Source: Branchiostoma lanceolatum
Lineage: Eukaryota > Chordata > Leptocardii > Amphioxiformes > Branchiostomatidae
Length of the DNA: 64,000 nucleotides
Assembly: GCF_035083965.1 (NCBI RefSeq)
Contig: NC_089724.1
Coordinates: forward strand, 18,990,974-19,054,973
Reading direction: 5' to 3'
The notes beneath the pieces are model-generated. The model ran no database searches and was not told where the DNA came from. It worked only from the letters and a program-made list of their open reading frames with translations. The translations under genes were made by a program, and so were the position numbers. Shown here one piece after another: positions 1-16,800 of the stretch; position 1 is the first letter of the stretch, and every line of letters begins with the position of its first letter.

Positions 1-236
1 GTGTTTACAAGAACATAATATAACAATGCTGATCATATGTCCGAGAATTGGCAGAGGGATGGACAAGAACAGTAACATGCTACAGGAATGGAAAACAACC
101 AAGTAAGGCATAGAGACGTAAATATTTCTTTCCCATTTTCTACTCAGATGCATTTTCTAGAAGTTCTTATGATTTTCAACAATCTGTGACGTCCCACTGT
201 ACATGACAGACTCACAAGGCCGGCCCTGAAACCTAC

Positions 237-3200
237 CTTAGTCTCAGGCTCACAGCAGGGTGAGTCCCACCTCCAAATATGGGCATGTCTGTGCCAATCA
301 GCATGCGGATGTCTTCAAACGTCCATAGGACATTTCTCTGGAACTCACTCCGGAGGCTTGGGTCTGCAGGCTGACCAATGGGGAAAGGATACATATTACA
401 AACTGCAGACATTATAAATAGTAGTATATCATGCCCATATAGCCAGGAATTTGTTTTGGGGGGGGTGTAGACTTTTGGGAAAAGCAAGCACCGAAGTCAT
501 TAGCTTTCTAGGAGGGTCATGAAGAAAATTGTGTGAAATTCAACCCTAAGAAACCGCATTTCCTGCATTTTTGAGAGGATTCTCAAGTAAGAAATGGAGA
601 CTGTCAATAATCATACTTTTTGGGTACATTTAAGTGGGTTCTTCTGAACCGCGGTATGAAAAGGGCACACACATAGTCCTGTGGAGGATAAACACTTTGC
701 AGTGGCTATACAAGTGGCTTACAGCAGATGTGAACACAGTAGTGTTCTCCTCACCTCAGGCAGGAGGTCTCCGTTGCTAAGACTCTGTCCTTGGGCCAGC
801 CTGCTGTTAGCCTCGTCAGGACAGCTCCCAACAGCCCCTTCCTCACCCTCCTCACCACACACCTCCGAGTAGCTGGGTGGGGACTCACCTTCCTTCCCAT
901 CCTCAATACTGGACACATGGGGGAGAAGAACAACATCACATCAGCTTACACTAAAAACACTTCAACAAGGATTCTCAACTCTAAACAAGAGTATATAGCA
1001 CTATTAGAATAAGTTCAAAAGCAAAATAAAAAACAGACAAAAAAATCTAAATAAATAAATTGACATCAAATGTTCATCATAATGGAGTGTCCTGTCATGA
1101 AAACAGCAGAAGTGAGTATGTGCCAACACAAAACCTTTTCAGTCTTTACAAATAAGAGAGAGGAAAAAGATATCTAGAAAATAAAACATACCTCCTATAC
1201 AGGAACTTGGAGAACATACTTCTATTTTGAAGGTAATCTCTGGTCTTTTTCTTTCTGGAGAAGATTTTCTCCTTCAAAGGACAGATATGCCAGTGATGAG
1301 TATGTATAGATAACAAAATCATTCCATGTCCATAGTCACAAAAACCAAATTAAATATAGCTCTAAGTCTAGTATTAATTTTTGGGGGGATATAGTACAAA
1401 TATTTTATGCTTTTACTATTATGTAAAAATTACTAATGGCAACCAATTGGTCCAAGTGCCTGTGCTTGTAAAAATTCATACATTACATGCATTCATGTCT
1501 TGACTTCTTCTTGACTGTGAATTTGAAAAAGACAAGGACATACCTTTTCCTTTACATTCTCAAGGACATGCTCTAAGTAGAAATCTCGCAACCATCTCCA
1601 GTTTTCTCTCTGTAGGGAATAGAACACAAAAAAAGCCACCAATTATAAACCAAACACATCCACATATAATCAAAATACTAGGTACTTATATGATCTGATC
1701 TTGCACTCAGACTTGCTTTCATCTACAAAGCTGAGGACTTATGTAAGTGCTAGCCTCCTGTGCAGGCTTCCAATAACGGCGGCATATATATTGGGAGGGG
1801 GGGGGGTTTGTAGCCGAGGGAGTTGTGTAGCCGAGGGGCGCGCCGTTATCTACAGCCTGCTCCCTTTCGGGCCCAGCAAAGGGAAATTAAAAAACACTTA
1901 GGGGCAATCAACATAGACTTGTGAACTGTGGCGTCCCGTGGACCCCAATAAACCACACGCACCACCTCCCGGCAGTGAGGTGTCACGCCCCCGTATTCAC
2001 TGACCCGGCCATTTCCTCACCGGGATCACAATCGGTTACAAAAAATCAAAACATTTCAACGTACCACAGAAAGCAAGGATTGTTTTGTCGGCCTGGCCAT
2101 AGGTCAAGAAAAGTCAATTTGTTACCAGATACTCGCACTACCGTCTCTACAAGGATCTACAAGATCTTATTGCAGACCATGAGAGCCGCCGTCAAAGGAG
2201 AGCTTGTTTTGTGTAGTCTTGGGACTAGCGATCTAGGACATCTAGCTGGCCATGGCAAATCGATTTGTTTTCAATTTGGCTAATTTCGCAAAGGAGCTGA
2301 AGGTAATGTTGCTAAGGCAGCCTAAGACGTGTGTGTTTGTTTCCTAAAGTGATCGTCTCAAGCGGCGACCTTGCTTGCCGGACTAGATTTGAAAATCCGA
2401 CAAACTATCCGGCTGCCTTCAACAGAATAAATGCCCACATTGATTGAAGAGATAGTTTTAAACTAGCCTCCGTTTCTGACCCCGACTGGTGTGTTATTCA
2501 TGTTTTCACGGTTTCAGCTGTTAACTCCCGTAACAAACCGGGTGTGTGCCGGCCCATTCACTGATTCAGTCAATTGTTCCTCGCGTACGTGTGAATTACC
2601 CTTGCGCGAACATGTGAATTACCCTTGCGCGAACATGTTAATAGCTTCTCTGAATAGCTGTCTTAATCACCTTCCCTTTGCTGGGCCCGAAAGGGAGCAG
2701 GCTGTAGATAACGGCGCGCCCCTCGGCTGCACAACTCCCTTGGCTACAACCCCCCTAGCCTCTACCAGGCTCCGCCGGATGGCTGGAAAAATAGTAGAAA
2801 TTGGCCGTAATAGAGTGAATAGTGTGCCAAGGGAGTTAGCTACGGAGGGAGTACATTCTGCCATCGACGGAGCCTGTCGGGGCTCGCTGTCTATAAAGGG
2901 TATCAAATTAATCCCCCGATTATCTGTACAAAGGAACTAACTCAGCGCTGAAGATCATTTAGGTCGTAAATCGCTCAGCGCGCAGTGTGGCCCGGCCGGC
3001 CTGGCGTGTGTAGGAAGCCAGCTGTGTGTGGGACAAAGGTCACACGCGAGTGGCAGCAAAACGCACCAAAAATTATATTCTGTATCAAGATGCTTGCATT
3101 CTCGGTATTTCCTCGCTAAAATATAATAGAAACATTTTCATTTGTTGAACAAATGGTCTAAAGTCGATTTTTTTCTGCAACGAAATGTAATATGTTTATT

Positions 3201-6200
3201 GTTTACGAGAGATTTACGTTACTGTGCGGTTAATCTGCAGCGAACAAGCGGGGAAATACGGTAGACATTTTTTCCTTGTTGAATTCAGCCAAACTGCGCA
3301 TTTTAGAGGCTTATGGTGGCAACAAACGGTTCGGGCTAGTTGAGGCAGGACGGTGTGGCCTGAAAACAAAATGTTTTACCGGCCGATGCCCCCGTCAGAA
3401 GTCCGACGAATACAGAATTCTCCACTGCACTGCGGGCCGAGCCGGGCCGGGCCCTGCCGCAAACTCGTAGCCAAACATTCCTGGGTTCTTTATACCCACG
3501 CGGCGCACACGCGTACGATCGACTACCATCGCAGTACAAAAACTGTCACAGATAACTACATCAGAGGACAAAAATATCGCTTAAACTACGATGTAGGGCA
3601 CTGGTCTGGACCGTTATGACTTCAAACTTTCGTGATCTCTGACACTTCCTGTCCACATGTTCGCTGGTGGGCTGCTCCTGTCCGGGCCGTCACGGGCGAG
3701 TCGGAAAGCAATAAAAGGATTATTTAGCTACTTCGCACCTATTAGATAGCGATTAGTGGACATCAAACGAGATAGCGAGCCCCGACAGGCTCCGTCGATG
3801 GCAGAATGTACTCCCTCCGTAGCTAACTCCCTTGGCACACTATTCACTCTATTACGGCCAGTTTCTACTATTTTTCCAGCCATCCGGCGGAGCCTGGTAG
3901 AGGCTACAACCCCCCCCCTCCCAATATATATGCCGCCGTTATAGGAAGCCTGCACAGGAGGCTATGTAAGTGCCCAGTATTACATAACTTGTATAAGTCC
4001 TCAGCTTTGTAACTGAAAGCAAGCCTGAGTGCAAGATCAGACAAAAACTGCATATCTTTCCTAGCTTATCTTGTAGGATTTTACAATGGTCAATATTGAC
4101 CAAGAAAGGCCATATGAGCTTATCTCGAAATATGGCACAAACTGTTTTCAAATGCATTTATTTATTTTGTAACAGTGGGAAGAATATCCACATGTACACC
4201 GTTATTCACATTAACACAATGTACACTCAAATACTTTGAGACAAATATATATTAAGTGCCTTAAAGAACATAGCCCTTGTAAAAGCTGTGAGAGTAACAG
4301 AAAACTGACCTCAGCCCTGAGGAGACTACTGTAGATGTCAAACTCATCCAGCAGTAGTGTCCGCCCCACCCTGTGCACTGCCATCGACACACTGCCTTTA
4401 CTGAACGGGATCTTTAACAGCTTCTTGATGTTCTGAAATGGAATACAATCACATAAAACACACTCAAACATCACCACAATACTGGTGATCTAATTTATAC
4501 AACAGATGTTAAAATAAAAAAAGATAACTGTAACCGTTAATAAAGAGGCTCTGATATACACTGATGATGGTTGTATCGACTGAGTGTACAAACTCTTCAA
4601 GAAAATTGATATTCATGCAAGACCCACAACTTTGTTTCTGAATGTGTTTACACCTGATTCCAGAGCTTCATAATGGAAGACTGCTTTTGACTTTGAGTTA
4701 ACTTTGGTCACATTTCATAGATATGTACTGAATAATGCCTTAAAAAAAGATTACTTTTATTTCGGATAAGCCATTACTTACCTCAGCATCTGTGATGACG
4801 TCCACTTCATCCACTGTCTCCAGAAAAGTGTTGGCCATGCTCAAACTAAACAGGAAAACAGTTGTTAGACATTACATATAGGATAACATCAAGACACAGA
4901 GAGGGTTGGGAACATATTACATGTGTGAAAATAATGCTGTCTTTTTTGCTTCCGATCAGCTTGTGCTTTTTCCCACTTCTTTCTACATCAACCTGAAAAG
5001 AAAATTCCCTGCAGAACATTTTTGCCATATCAACATTAGTTTCACACTTAAGCTTAAATGTCCATTGTGATGCTGACCTTGAGAAGGGCTCCCCACTGCC
5101 TGTGCCCCAGGACATGTTACTCTTGATGCCCGTCGCCCCTTCCTGACTCCTCAGCCAGTTAGCCGGCGGCAGCTTCAGGTCCGTCAGCTTCTGCAGCACG
5201 GAGAACCTGACCGGGCTCTCCACGGACGCGTACTTCATCACCGCTGTCGACTTCACGTCTTGGTCCTGGCTGGGGGGTGGCGGAGGCTCACATGTCTGCG
5301 GAGGTATTGGTGGGAGAAAACAAACTGTTCATTCACATGAATACTACATGGTACAGTAAGACAGTATGATTATTTGTTGATGCATTCCAAATATAGTTAC
5401 CCTGAGTCGTGGTTAGCAAGCGAATTTTTTTTGAGCCAGCGGTCACTACGGAGGCTGGTACTCAGGCTAAATATAGTTGGTTATTTCAACTTTATCCAAG
5501 GCATCTCTATGGTAATAAGCTGGTTCATGGTTTGAAATGCGCATGCACAAGGTCAAAGGTAGAGGCCTGTAACTTGTCAACAGTTCTAAAATTTGCTTAT
5601 TAACATATGTCCATATGACCTTTGTATATGTCTCAGGGGCTGTCAACTTTGGCATCTAACCATAATGCACCACACTGTCAAACCGTGAACCAGCTTATTG
5701 TAGCAGCAGTTGGAAGTCTGTAGCAGATCCTAATTAGTGTTGTTTTTTTAGGGTGCTTCCTTGTAAAGCAGCCACCACCGCAGAGCCAGGGATCACTGGT
5801 ACGATCTTTGAATAACGGTGTTTTAGATGTATACAAGTTCTCGGAAAGCATTGATACATTTTCTCTGTACAAAAGTGGTTATTAGACAGGTAGCACTTCA
5901 CTCCTTAGCATTAACATGAGTTGCTTTCGGGAGATCAAGTTATTGCAATATGTGACTGGTTTATTGATATGCATAATGAAATTGTTAGACTACAATACAT
6001 GCGACTGTGATTTCAGTCTCCGATGCAAAGGTACCCGGGTCACGAGTTCCTCACTGGGCGCCGAGTAATGAGCGCGTGTACAAAGTGGCGTCGTCACTGG
6101 ACGCCCAGCACCGTACAAAGTTCATCACTAGAAATCTAGTAACGAACGGCTTTATTCCAGTAATGAAGCCCCCTCGGTGCTGGAATTCCAGCATTGAATC

Positions 6201-7464
6201 TTGCCTCGGTGCTCGGTTTCCAGAAATGAACTCCGCTCATCACTCGGTTTCTAGTGACGATCCCGGCTTGTCACTCGGGTACCAGACAAGTAGGCTCGTT
6301 CATCACTGGTCACCAGTAACGAAAGTCCCGAGGTCACGGGTTCCGAGCTAGATTTACCAGTGATGAGTGACTCTCTAGTGCTGGAAGCCGAGTGATGACA
6401 TTATTTCGTTAGTGGCCTTCCAGTGATCACGTCCTATTATCACTGGAATGTTCCAGTGCTAACTGTTAGACAATATTTTGTGTGCATTTTGAGTCGATGC
6501 CGTTAAGCCCCCATCACAAATCAACAATTTAGCTCGGCCGACTTGTCGGCAAGCTCCAAATGGGGATTTTCGGCCGAAGTACGACCGACGTCCTGGCGAT
6601 TCCGCGGGCTTCGGCCCTATTGAAAGATGTTTCAATTTATATATTAATGAACTGAGGCTATAATAACACTTGAATTTCTGAGTTTTTTCCCCACAAAATG
6701 ACTAGTTCAAAGTCCACTAAGTCATTATAAATCTATGTTTGTCTGCCGAGGCACGCCCAGGCGTCTTATGTGGAATTTATGATTATTGGTGTTCGACGGA
6801 CATTGCCCGAGCCCCGTTCAATACGGGGCAGGGTTTCAGCGAAAAATAAGGTCGACGCATGGGCGAATTTGAAATTTGGCGAACTTCGGGCGATCTACAA
6901 ATTTGGCCGACGCTCGCATGAATTGTGACGCCGGCTTTACGGCGCACTACAGTAAGACAAAGGGAACCTTTATACATTTTTTAATTATCGATTTTTCAGT
7001 TTACATTTGTCGTCACTGGTTTTCCACAACGGGATATTTGTCATCACTCAGGTTTTCCAGCCCCGCAGGTACTCTCATCTCCCGGTTTCCAGTGATAATT
7101 CAGGGATTTCCAGTAACGAAGTCGCCTCATTGCTGGACGCCCACAGATGACAAAACTCCATCACTGGAAGTCTAGCGATGAAGGCACCTTCGGTGCTGGA
7201 CACCGAGTGATTATTGAGGAACCCGTGACACCGGTACTTTTGCGTCTCCGATCGAATGGGTGAGCAGCATACAACACACCAGTCTTTAAAATCATTATAC
7301 TCTACAGCCGCATTGCACTACCACTAGCTACTTGAAAAAGCATTATGCTTACAGAACAGACAAAAAAGGGGAGGGGGGATAACGTGGAAAACTCTAAGTC
7401 TAACCTTTTTCTCTGTTGACGGTATCACGGCTGATCTGTCCGTCTCACTGTCCCTCTCCATCAT
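237..7464 (-). CDS. EDRF1: EDRF1 (erythroid differentiation-related factor 1), 5' part, truncated by window edge
   Basis: Eight coding exons chain in frame on the minus strand: 7405-7464, 5078-5295, 4782-4845, 4310-4432, 1544-1609, 1192-1271, 755-908 and 237-370. Each has AG/GT borders and matching phases (0,2,0,0,0,2,0, then open at phase 2). They encode about 299 residues from MMERDSETDR. Recognisable blocks are LKLPPANWL, DEVDVITDAENIKKLLKIP, HRVGRTLLLDEFDIY, WRWLRDFY, MFSKFLY and RNVLWTFEDIRMLIGTDMPI followed by FGGGTHPAVSLRLR. These match my memory of vertebrate EDRF1 in content and order. Vertebrate EDRF1 is a large (about 1,200 aa) protein linked to globin and erythroid gene expression, with no well-defined catalytic activity; its role in a blood-cell-poor invertebrate is unknown. 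The exon at 755-908 is a variable Glu/Ser-rich linker. The rest of the gene lies left of base 237. Confidence 0.88.
1694..4041. mobile_element. 2.35-kb compound foldback element in EDRF1 intron
   Basis: The ends are inverted copies: 1694-1805 begins TCTGATCTTGCACTCAG and pairs with 3905-4041 ending CTGAGTGCAAGATCAGA. The right arm carries about 25 bp missing from the left arm. Inside are two further inverted pairs: about 1807-1885 with 2672-2751, and about 2758-2893 with 3768-3904. The joins share a GGCTACAACCCCC-like motif at three places (near 1805, 2745 and 3905). No transposase-like protein is visible in the spacers 1886-2671 or 2894-3767, so this is non-autonomous. I found no clear target-site duplication. 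It lies wholly within the intron between EDRF1 exons 1544-1609 and 4310-4432. Confidence 0.8.
5514..5699. mobile_element. Old hairpin MITE, relative of the 17287-17471 hairpin
   Basis: Arms 5514-5534 and 5678-5699 are inverted copies (AATAAGCTGGTTCA at left, TGAACCAGCTTATT at right). The left side continues with a GCGCATGCAC...GGTCAAAGGT stretch that aligns by eye with the young hairpin at 17287-17471. The two therefore look like old and recent members of one small inverted-repeat family. Confidence 0.6.
6016..7252. mobile_element. 1,219-bp non-autonomous DNA transposon with 9-bp target duplication
   Basis: The element spans 6025-7243. It is flanked by the direct repeat GTCTCCGAT at 6016-6024 and 7244-7252. 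Its ends are inverted copies about 30 bp long: left begins GCAAAGGTACCCGGGTCACG and the right end, read on the minus strand, GCAAAAGTACCGGTGTCACG. Subterminal blocks (about 6045-6470 and 7010-7230) consist of many short imperfect palindromes built on TCACTGG...CCAGTGA. The core (about 6470-7010) is not repetitive and shows no recognisable protein. A 9-bp duplication fits Mutator-like elements among known groups, but the superfamily is not established from sequence alone. Confidence 0.85.
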
Positions 7465-7824
7465 GTTGAGTCTAGTCAAACAGCATTTCAATATTCACAG
7501 AGCCCATAAATCCATAGGTATACGTGCCATGACGTAACGTCATGTTTTTATCGTAGGCTGCTTCCAGAAAACACCAGAAGTTTCCGGTCAGAGTTGAATA
7601 GTCAATACCACTATTCCGAAGGTGTGTAAATTCAAGTCGACATTACTAATAAAGACACTATATGACATCTATAATTGATAAATCTCCTTCAAAGTGTAAC
7701 TTTGATATTGTATATTTTAGTGTATTGGTGTATCACAATTGGTGTATCTTTATTTGATAATTTATATAATTTAAAGTAATGTCTACTAATGCACCCCATT
7801 ACTACAATGGTACAGTTCATCAAC
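7465..7824. promoter_or_regulatory. Shared divergent promoter region, EDRF1 / PRADC1
   Basis: The EDRF1 start codon (7462-7464, minus) and the PRADC1 start codon (7825-7827, plus) are only 360 bp apart and point away from each other. Both 5' UTRs and both promoters must therefore lie here unless there are untranslated upstream exons. I see a TGACGTAACGTCA CRE/ATF-like palindrome at about 7529-7542. No TATA box is convincing. Confidence 0.6.
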
Positions 7825-12547
<4,723 letters not shown>

Positions 12548-14353
12548 CAGACCCTGTTCTACTCAAGGGCTTTAATTGCATAAGTTATAAGTGGGGTAAG
12601 AGGATCCAGGCTTCCTCAGTTGGCATCGGGCTAATTGGGGTTGAATATTTCCATTGGAACAACTAAAACAATGTAAATCAGGAAGAAATCAGAAACTAGC
12701 CATTTTGTGTTCACCTGATGCTGCATACGTGACCATTGTGGGAGATTAATACATTAGGGGTACCAGGTGGTATCTGTATTTCTTGTCAGACCCACTGATC
12801 TACATCTCTTTCCAGCAATTTCTGTGACTGTGACCTAATCTGACCCTTGAATGTGTACTTAGTTTTTTTATCAACCTTGTCATCTGATAGTAACAAATAC
12901 AAAAGTATTTGATTGAACTTGAAAAGCGTTACATCAGCATGTTGCAGGTACATGTATACCTGTCTATTACCGGTCAAGAAAGCAATGATATTAATTCTGT
13001 TCTATTCTTATTGATTGACGCTGCTTTATAAGTCTATTTTGATCCCAAGTTTTTGCCAATGTATTCCATGTTGTACTGTAACAGGTGAACTACAGTCTGG
13101 AATGTCCAACATTTGTGATGCTATGAAAGTTGAATTATTTTATGCTTCCTGTTATTGATACAAATTTAGCCCAGCTAGCTGGCAACCTGCATTGTCACTA
13201 TGTTAATACTAGTCATAGACTGGCTATAATACTTATACTTTGTAAGGAAAATAGATGATAATGTGTTACACAGCTTATTATAGAATCAAGATTTAAATCA
13301 CTGTCTTATTTTTTAGATTATCACATTTAAAAGGAAAAGGCGTCTTAATCTATCCTCTCTATGAAAGACACGTACAAAAGTATTGGCAATGATAGGGGTC
13401 ATCACAACATGCACCAGCTGCTCTGATTAAAACAGCAAAAAGATCTCAAGTATCACAAATGTAGACTTTTTAATTCCACAATAGCAAATGATCATTTCAG
13501 AAATCATGGTAGTGTGCCTTTGAAATACATGTATGTTTGTTTACGTAGGTGTGCAATACAGATACATGTACTTTGAACAGCTTCAAAATATCTGTTATTT
13601 TATATTAAGGAGGTTGTGCATGTGAAAATGAAGTAAAACATTGCATGCAAGTCATTGCTGATCATCTAAACCACTGTCAGCACATATTCTTGTGGATCTA
13701 AATGCAGGCAAAAATAAATACATGTACATGTATACACATGGTATCATGTTGACCTGTCACTGCAACGGAAAACATACATCCAGGATATTCTATATGTTTG
13801 TTTTGGGAAATTCTGAGCTTGTGGGCTTACATCCCAAAAAAAACTTGTCTTATCTTTTGGTCTATCTGACAAATGTCTCCTTATCACAACACATACGTTT
13901 TGAATCCCCTGGACATGAGTTAAAATCTTGGATTCTTGGTTAGATGTAAGAGGAGCAAAAGCCATTCACAAACATGGCAAACATCCTAAAGGTATATCAG
14001 ACCACATGGGAGAAAATACATGGAAATTAAACTTTTTTATCATGCAACAACTGGGGGCGATGTAAAGTAATGCCAACGGGGCATTGTAAAGAAATAATGT
14101 AAATAACCCTTACTCAGTCTGTATACAGTCTGGCCAGGTGCCCGCTGAATTCTCATGAAACGGTTTTTTTTCTCCTTTTTTTGTTAAGGTTTTGAAAAAG
14201 AACAAGAACGCTTATTTTGTGCAGTGCTCTGAATCACAGGAATCACCATCTATACCACCAAGTATTGGTAAGATTTTAACATTTCTAAAATACATGTCTC
14301 GGGGTTTCTTGTCTCCTTTGGTCCGCCTTGATCTGTGGAACCTGCATGTCTCC
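12548..14353. other. Convergent intergenic spacer PRADC1 / stathmin-like gene
   Basis: This 1.8-kb stretch separates the stop codons of two genes that point at each other and must hold both 3' UTRs. It is AT-rich with scattered ACATGTA runs. I see no coding exon or RNA gene. Short open frames at 13692-13943 and 14192-14374 lack family motifs. Confidence 0.6.
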
Positions 14354-15951
14354 TCAGCGGCCAGCGCTGCCTGACTCCTCTTGGGCGGAGGGGTGGGGAC
14401 GGCCGAGCTTCTTGGCCTTGGAGACGGTAGCCACCACGTGATCCTTATTTGTGTGGGACGGAAGAATCAACCAGGGACAAATGAAGGAACCATTTATGCT
14501 AGTCAGTCAGAAACGCTACATTGACAGTGATTTATAGAGTCACGATAACGGGACCGATAGGACAACTCTTGGAGGTGACCAGGTAAACAGGGTACTGCCA
14601 TGTCACTGTGGCCATGCGTCAGAATACAGGACATACCGGTAATAAGGTTTTTTCATAAATCGTGGCATTTATCATTATGAGTAGATAGATGACGTACCTG
14701 TCGGCGTTCTGCGGCGAGGTTCTGACGCTTCTCCAGTGCGTCAGCTGTCGCCACCTTAGCCACACGAGCTCTCCTCTTCTTCAGACGCCCCTCCATCCAT
14801 TTGGTCCTCTGAGATTCTCGTGTAGCGATGACGTCAGAGTCGCTGGTGGAGGTGATGATAAAGCCGCTGCTGGACACCTTCCTGCTCGCCTTCTTGGCCT
14901 TTATCTTAGCCGCTTTCTCCGCAGATTTAGTAGAAATCCTGGCGCTCTTCTTGGCTAACAGCTCCTTTAATGGTTGTACAAAACACGATAATGAACAGGT
15001 AAAATTAAAGTAAATATATATAAGAGTTAGCTTCCCTTCGTTCATATTGCATCCCGATTATCACTCCCGTCCCCACGCCCTTGAACCTTATCTGCTGTTT
15101 TCGTATGATCTTCAAAGCACGTGTCAGCTAGGCCCCTTTACGAAGTCTGAAGTCAAACTATTTCCTCACCTGCCTCCTAACGTCCGCGTTGCTAAGCTGC
15201 CTCTTCAGATCGTCAGGAGATTCCGGGCAGGGTTTCTTCACCTTCTCACGCCGTTCCTCCATCCTCTTCTCAATTTTCTGCAGCCTCATGTGGTAGCGCG
15301 GAGGCGTGCCGGAGTTCTCGACCGGTACGTGGAAGGCGATGGCATTGTCGCGTCGTTTGAGTCCGGGTAGCACACCCTCATCTCGTAGCTGGGACAAAAT
15401 GTCGTCCGAGGACCATTCCGGCCTCGGCTGACACATTATGGGAGCGGGTGGACTGCTTACTGGAATACTCGGCGCTTCTGAAACAAAGTTGAAATCATGA
15501 AGCACATCCGCAAGTTCCGTTCAGTCCTTGGGAACTTGGGGGCAAGTTAACGTTAAACGATAAATGCCAGGGACGATCCAATGGTCTTCAATACGACTGT
15601 GAACATGTTTTGCAGAATTGATAGTTTTCGACTGTGAACATGTTTTGCCCGACGTGATTGAAAAGATACTACTAGTATACAAACTTCAGTAACGTAGAAA
15701 AATGAATGTACAAGTGAACTGCTTCTACTGGGACATACTGCATTCCGCAACAGACTCAAACTTTAATCTTCATTGTGTTACACATCTCCACGCAGATTTG
15801 GTAGATTTAAGTTATGAAGCTGCCCGCACTTACCCGTTGTCTCCTTCACCATGCTCTCGTCCTCATGCGCATCCCCAGTCGTCTCCTCTCCCGGGGCAAC
15901 TTTATTGATGCTTAGACAACACGTGAATATTGATATTAGTTTATCCCACAT
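14354..15951 (-). CDS. Stathmin-domain protein, STMND1-like
   Basis: Four exons join exactly in phase on the minus strand: 15834-15951, 15170-15477, 14698-14964 and 14354-14443 (stop 14354-14356), giving 260 residues, close to human STMND1 (276). I start at MWDKLISIFTCCLSINK, which resembles the palmitoylated Cys-Cys membrane anchor of SCG10-type stathmins; an in-frame Met lies 33 codons upstream. The middle part (SSDDILSQLRDEGVLPGL, then RRDNAIAFHVPVENS, then RLQKIEKRMEERREKVKK) resembles the stathmin tubulin-binding region and STMND1. The C-terminal half is a Lys/Arg/Ala-rich predicted helix (SARISTKSAEKAAKIKAKKA). The role inferred from the family is tubulin binding and microtubule destabilisation, possibly at membranes. 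The family call rests on remembered similarity and could be wrong; the gene structure is firm. Confidence 0.6.
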
Positions 15952-16800
15952 TTTGTTCGGCGTCTTGTCCTGTCCGACGAGTGCAATATGGTGTCTGGAA
16001 CTTTGTTGTTCCAAACAAAGCTTGGAGATCTCGATGGAATATGACGTCATAAAGCGATGTACTAGTGCGTTCGTTGCGTGCCATAACGCATGGCATTGGA
16101 GAAGTTATACTGAAACCTTGGCAAACGGTACTAAAGAGGCACTCATCATTTCTTCCTGTAAGAAGTGAAAAGAACAGGTTTTATTTATAAGAATTGACCG
16201 CCCCAGTCCGAAACTTGTACTGCATTATATTATAAACTGGCGTCCTTATAACGTTACCTGAAGTACGGTTGCTGTACTACTAAGTTCTGCTTTCTATTTT
16301 TCAGACGGCCAAAGTACAACGTATATGTTTAAGACAATAAAGAGGCATTTGTTTCGTGCCAATCTGCCCACGTGTGATTTTCAGAAAATCTTGAAAAAGT
16401 TGAATATCAATGCCCCACACAATGAAAGTGAAAGGCAATCATCGATATCTGTTGACATCTTCCTGTCAACTTTTCCTTGTCTCAGCTACATGGGAGGTTT
16501 GGGAGTAGCTTTGAATTCAGGTTGTTTTAAATCAGCCCGTTGGAAACACGTAAATACACTCGACTCGAGACAAGGGCTCGACTGATATATGGAACTCTTG
16601 CGACCTTCGCTATTTTGATGTGCAGATACAGATCAAGCCGCTATGTGGCGTTTTCACACAGATTAGGTTTGCGTAATGACGCAGGGGGAAAGCGTCACCA
16701 GTAGAAGTTTGTTTTGATCTGTGATTTTAACCAAGCCGTCCGAAATTTGCGATCAGTTTAGTCGTCATCATGAACTGAGATGTCATAGTACACCGCAAAG
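15952..16800. promoter_or_regulatory. Divergent promoter region, stathmin-like / coiled-coil gene
   Basis: The start codons of the minus-strand stathmin-like gene (15949-15951) and the plus-strand gene (16801-16803) face away from each other across 849 bp. Both promoters and 5' UTRs should lie here. The stretch is mixed in composition with no convincing TATA box, and I see no other gene. Confidence 0.45.

Noticed and set aside
1921..2940. Open frames of 120 and 149 codons inside the foldback element as a transposase
   Set aside because: No catalytic motif or domain-like composition; both frames overlap the inverted arms and are explained by them.
4858..5050. Open stretch VDVERSGKKHKLIGSKKD between EDRF1 exons on the minus strand
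   Set aside because: Its acceptor does not fit the phase-2 end of exon 5078-5295 without a stop, while exon 4782-4845 joins perfectly and matches EDRF1.
6025..7243. Regularly spaced short palindromes that superficially resemble a CRISPR-like array
   Set aside because: Units differ in sequence and spacing, the context is an animal genome, and the whole block lies inside a transposon with inverted ends and a target duplication.
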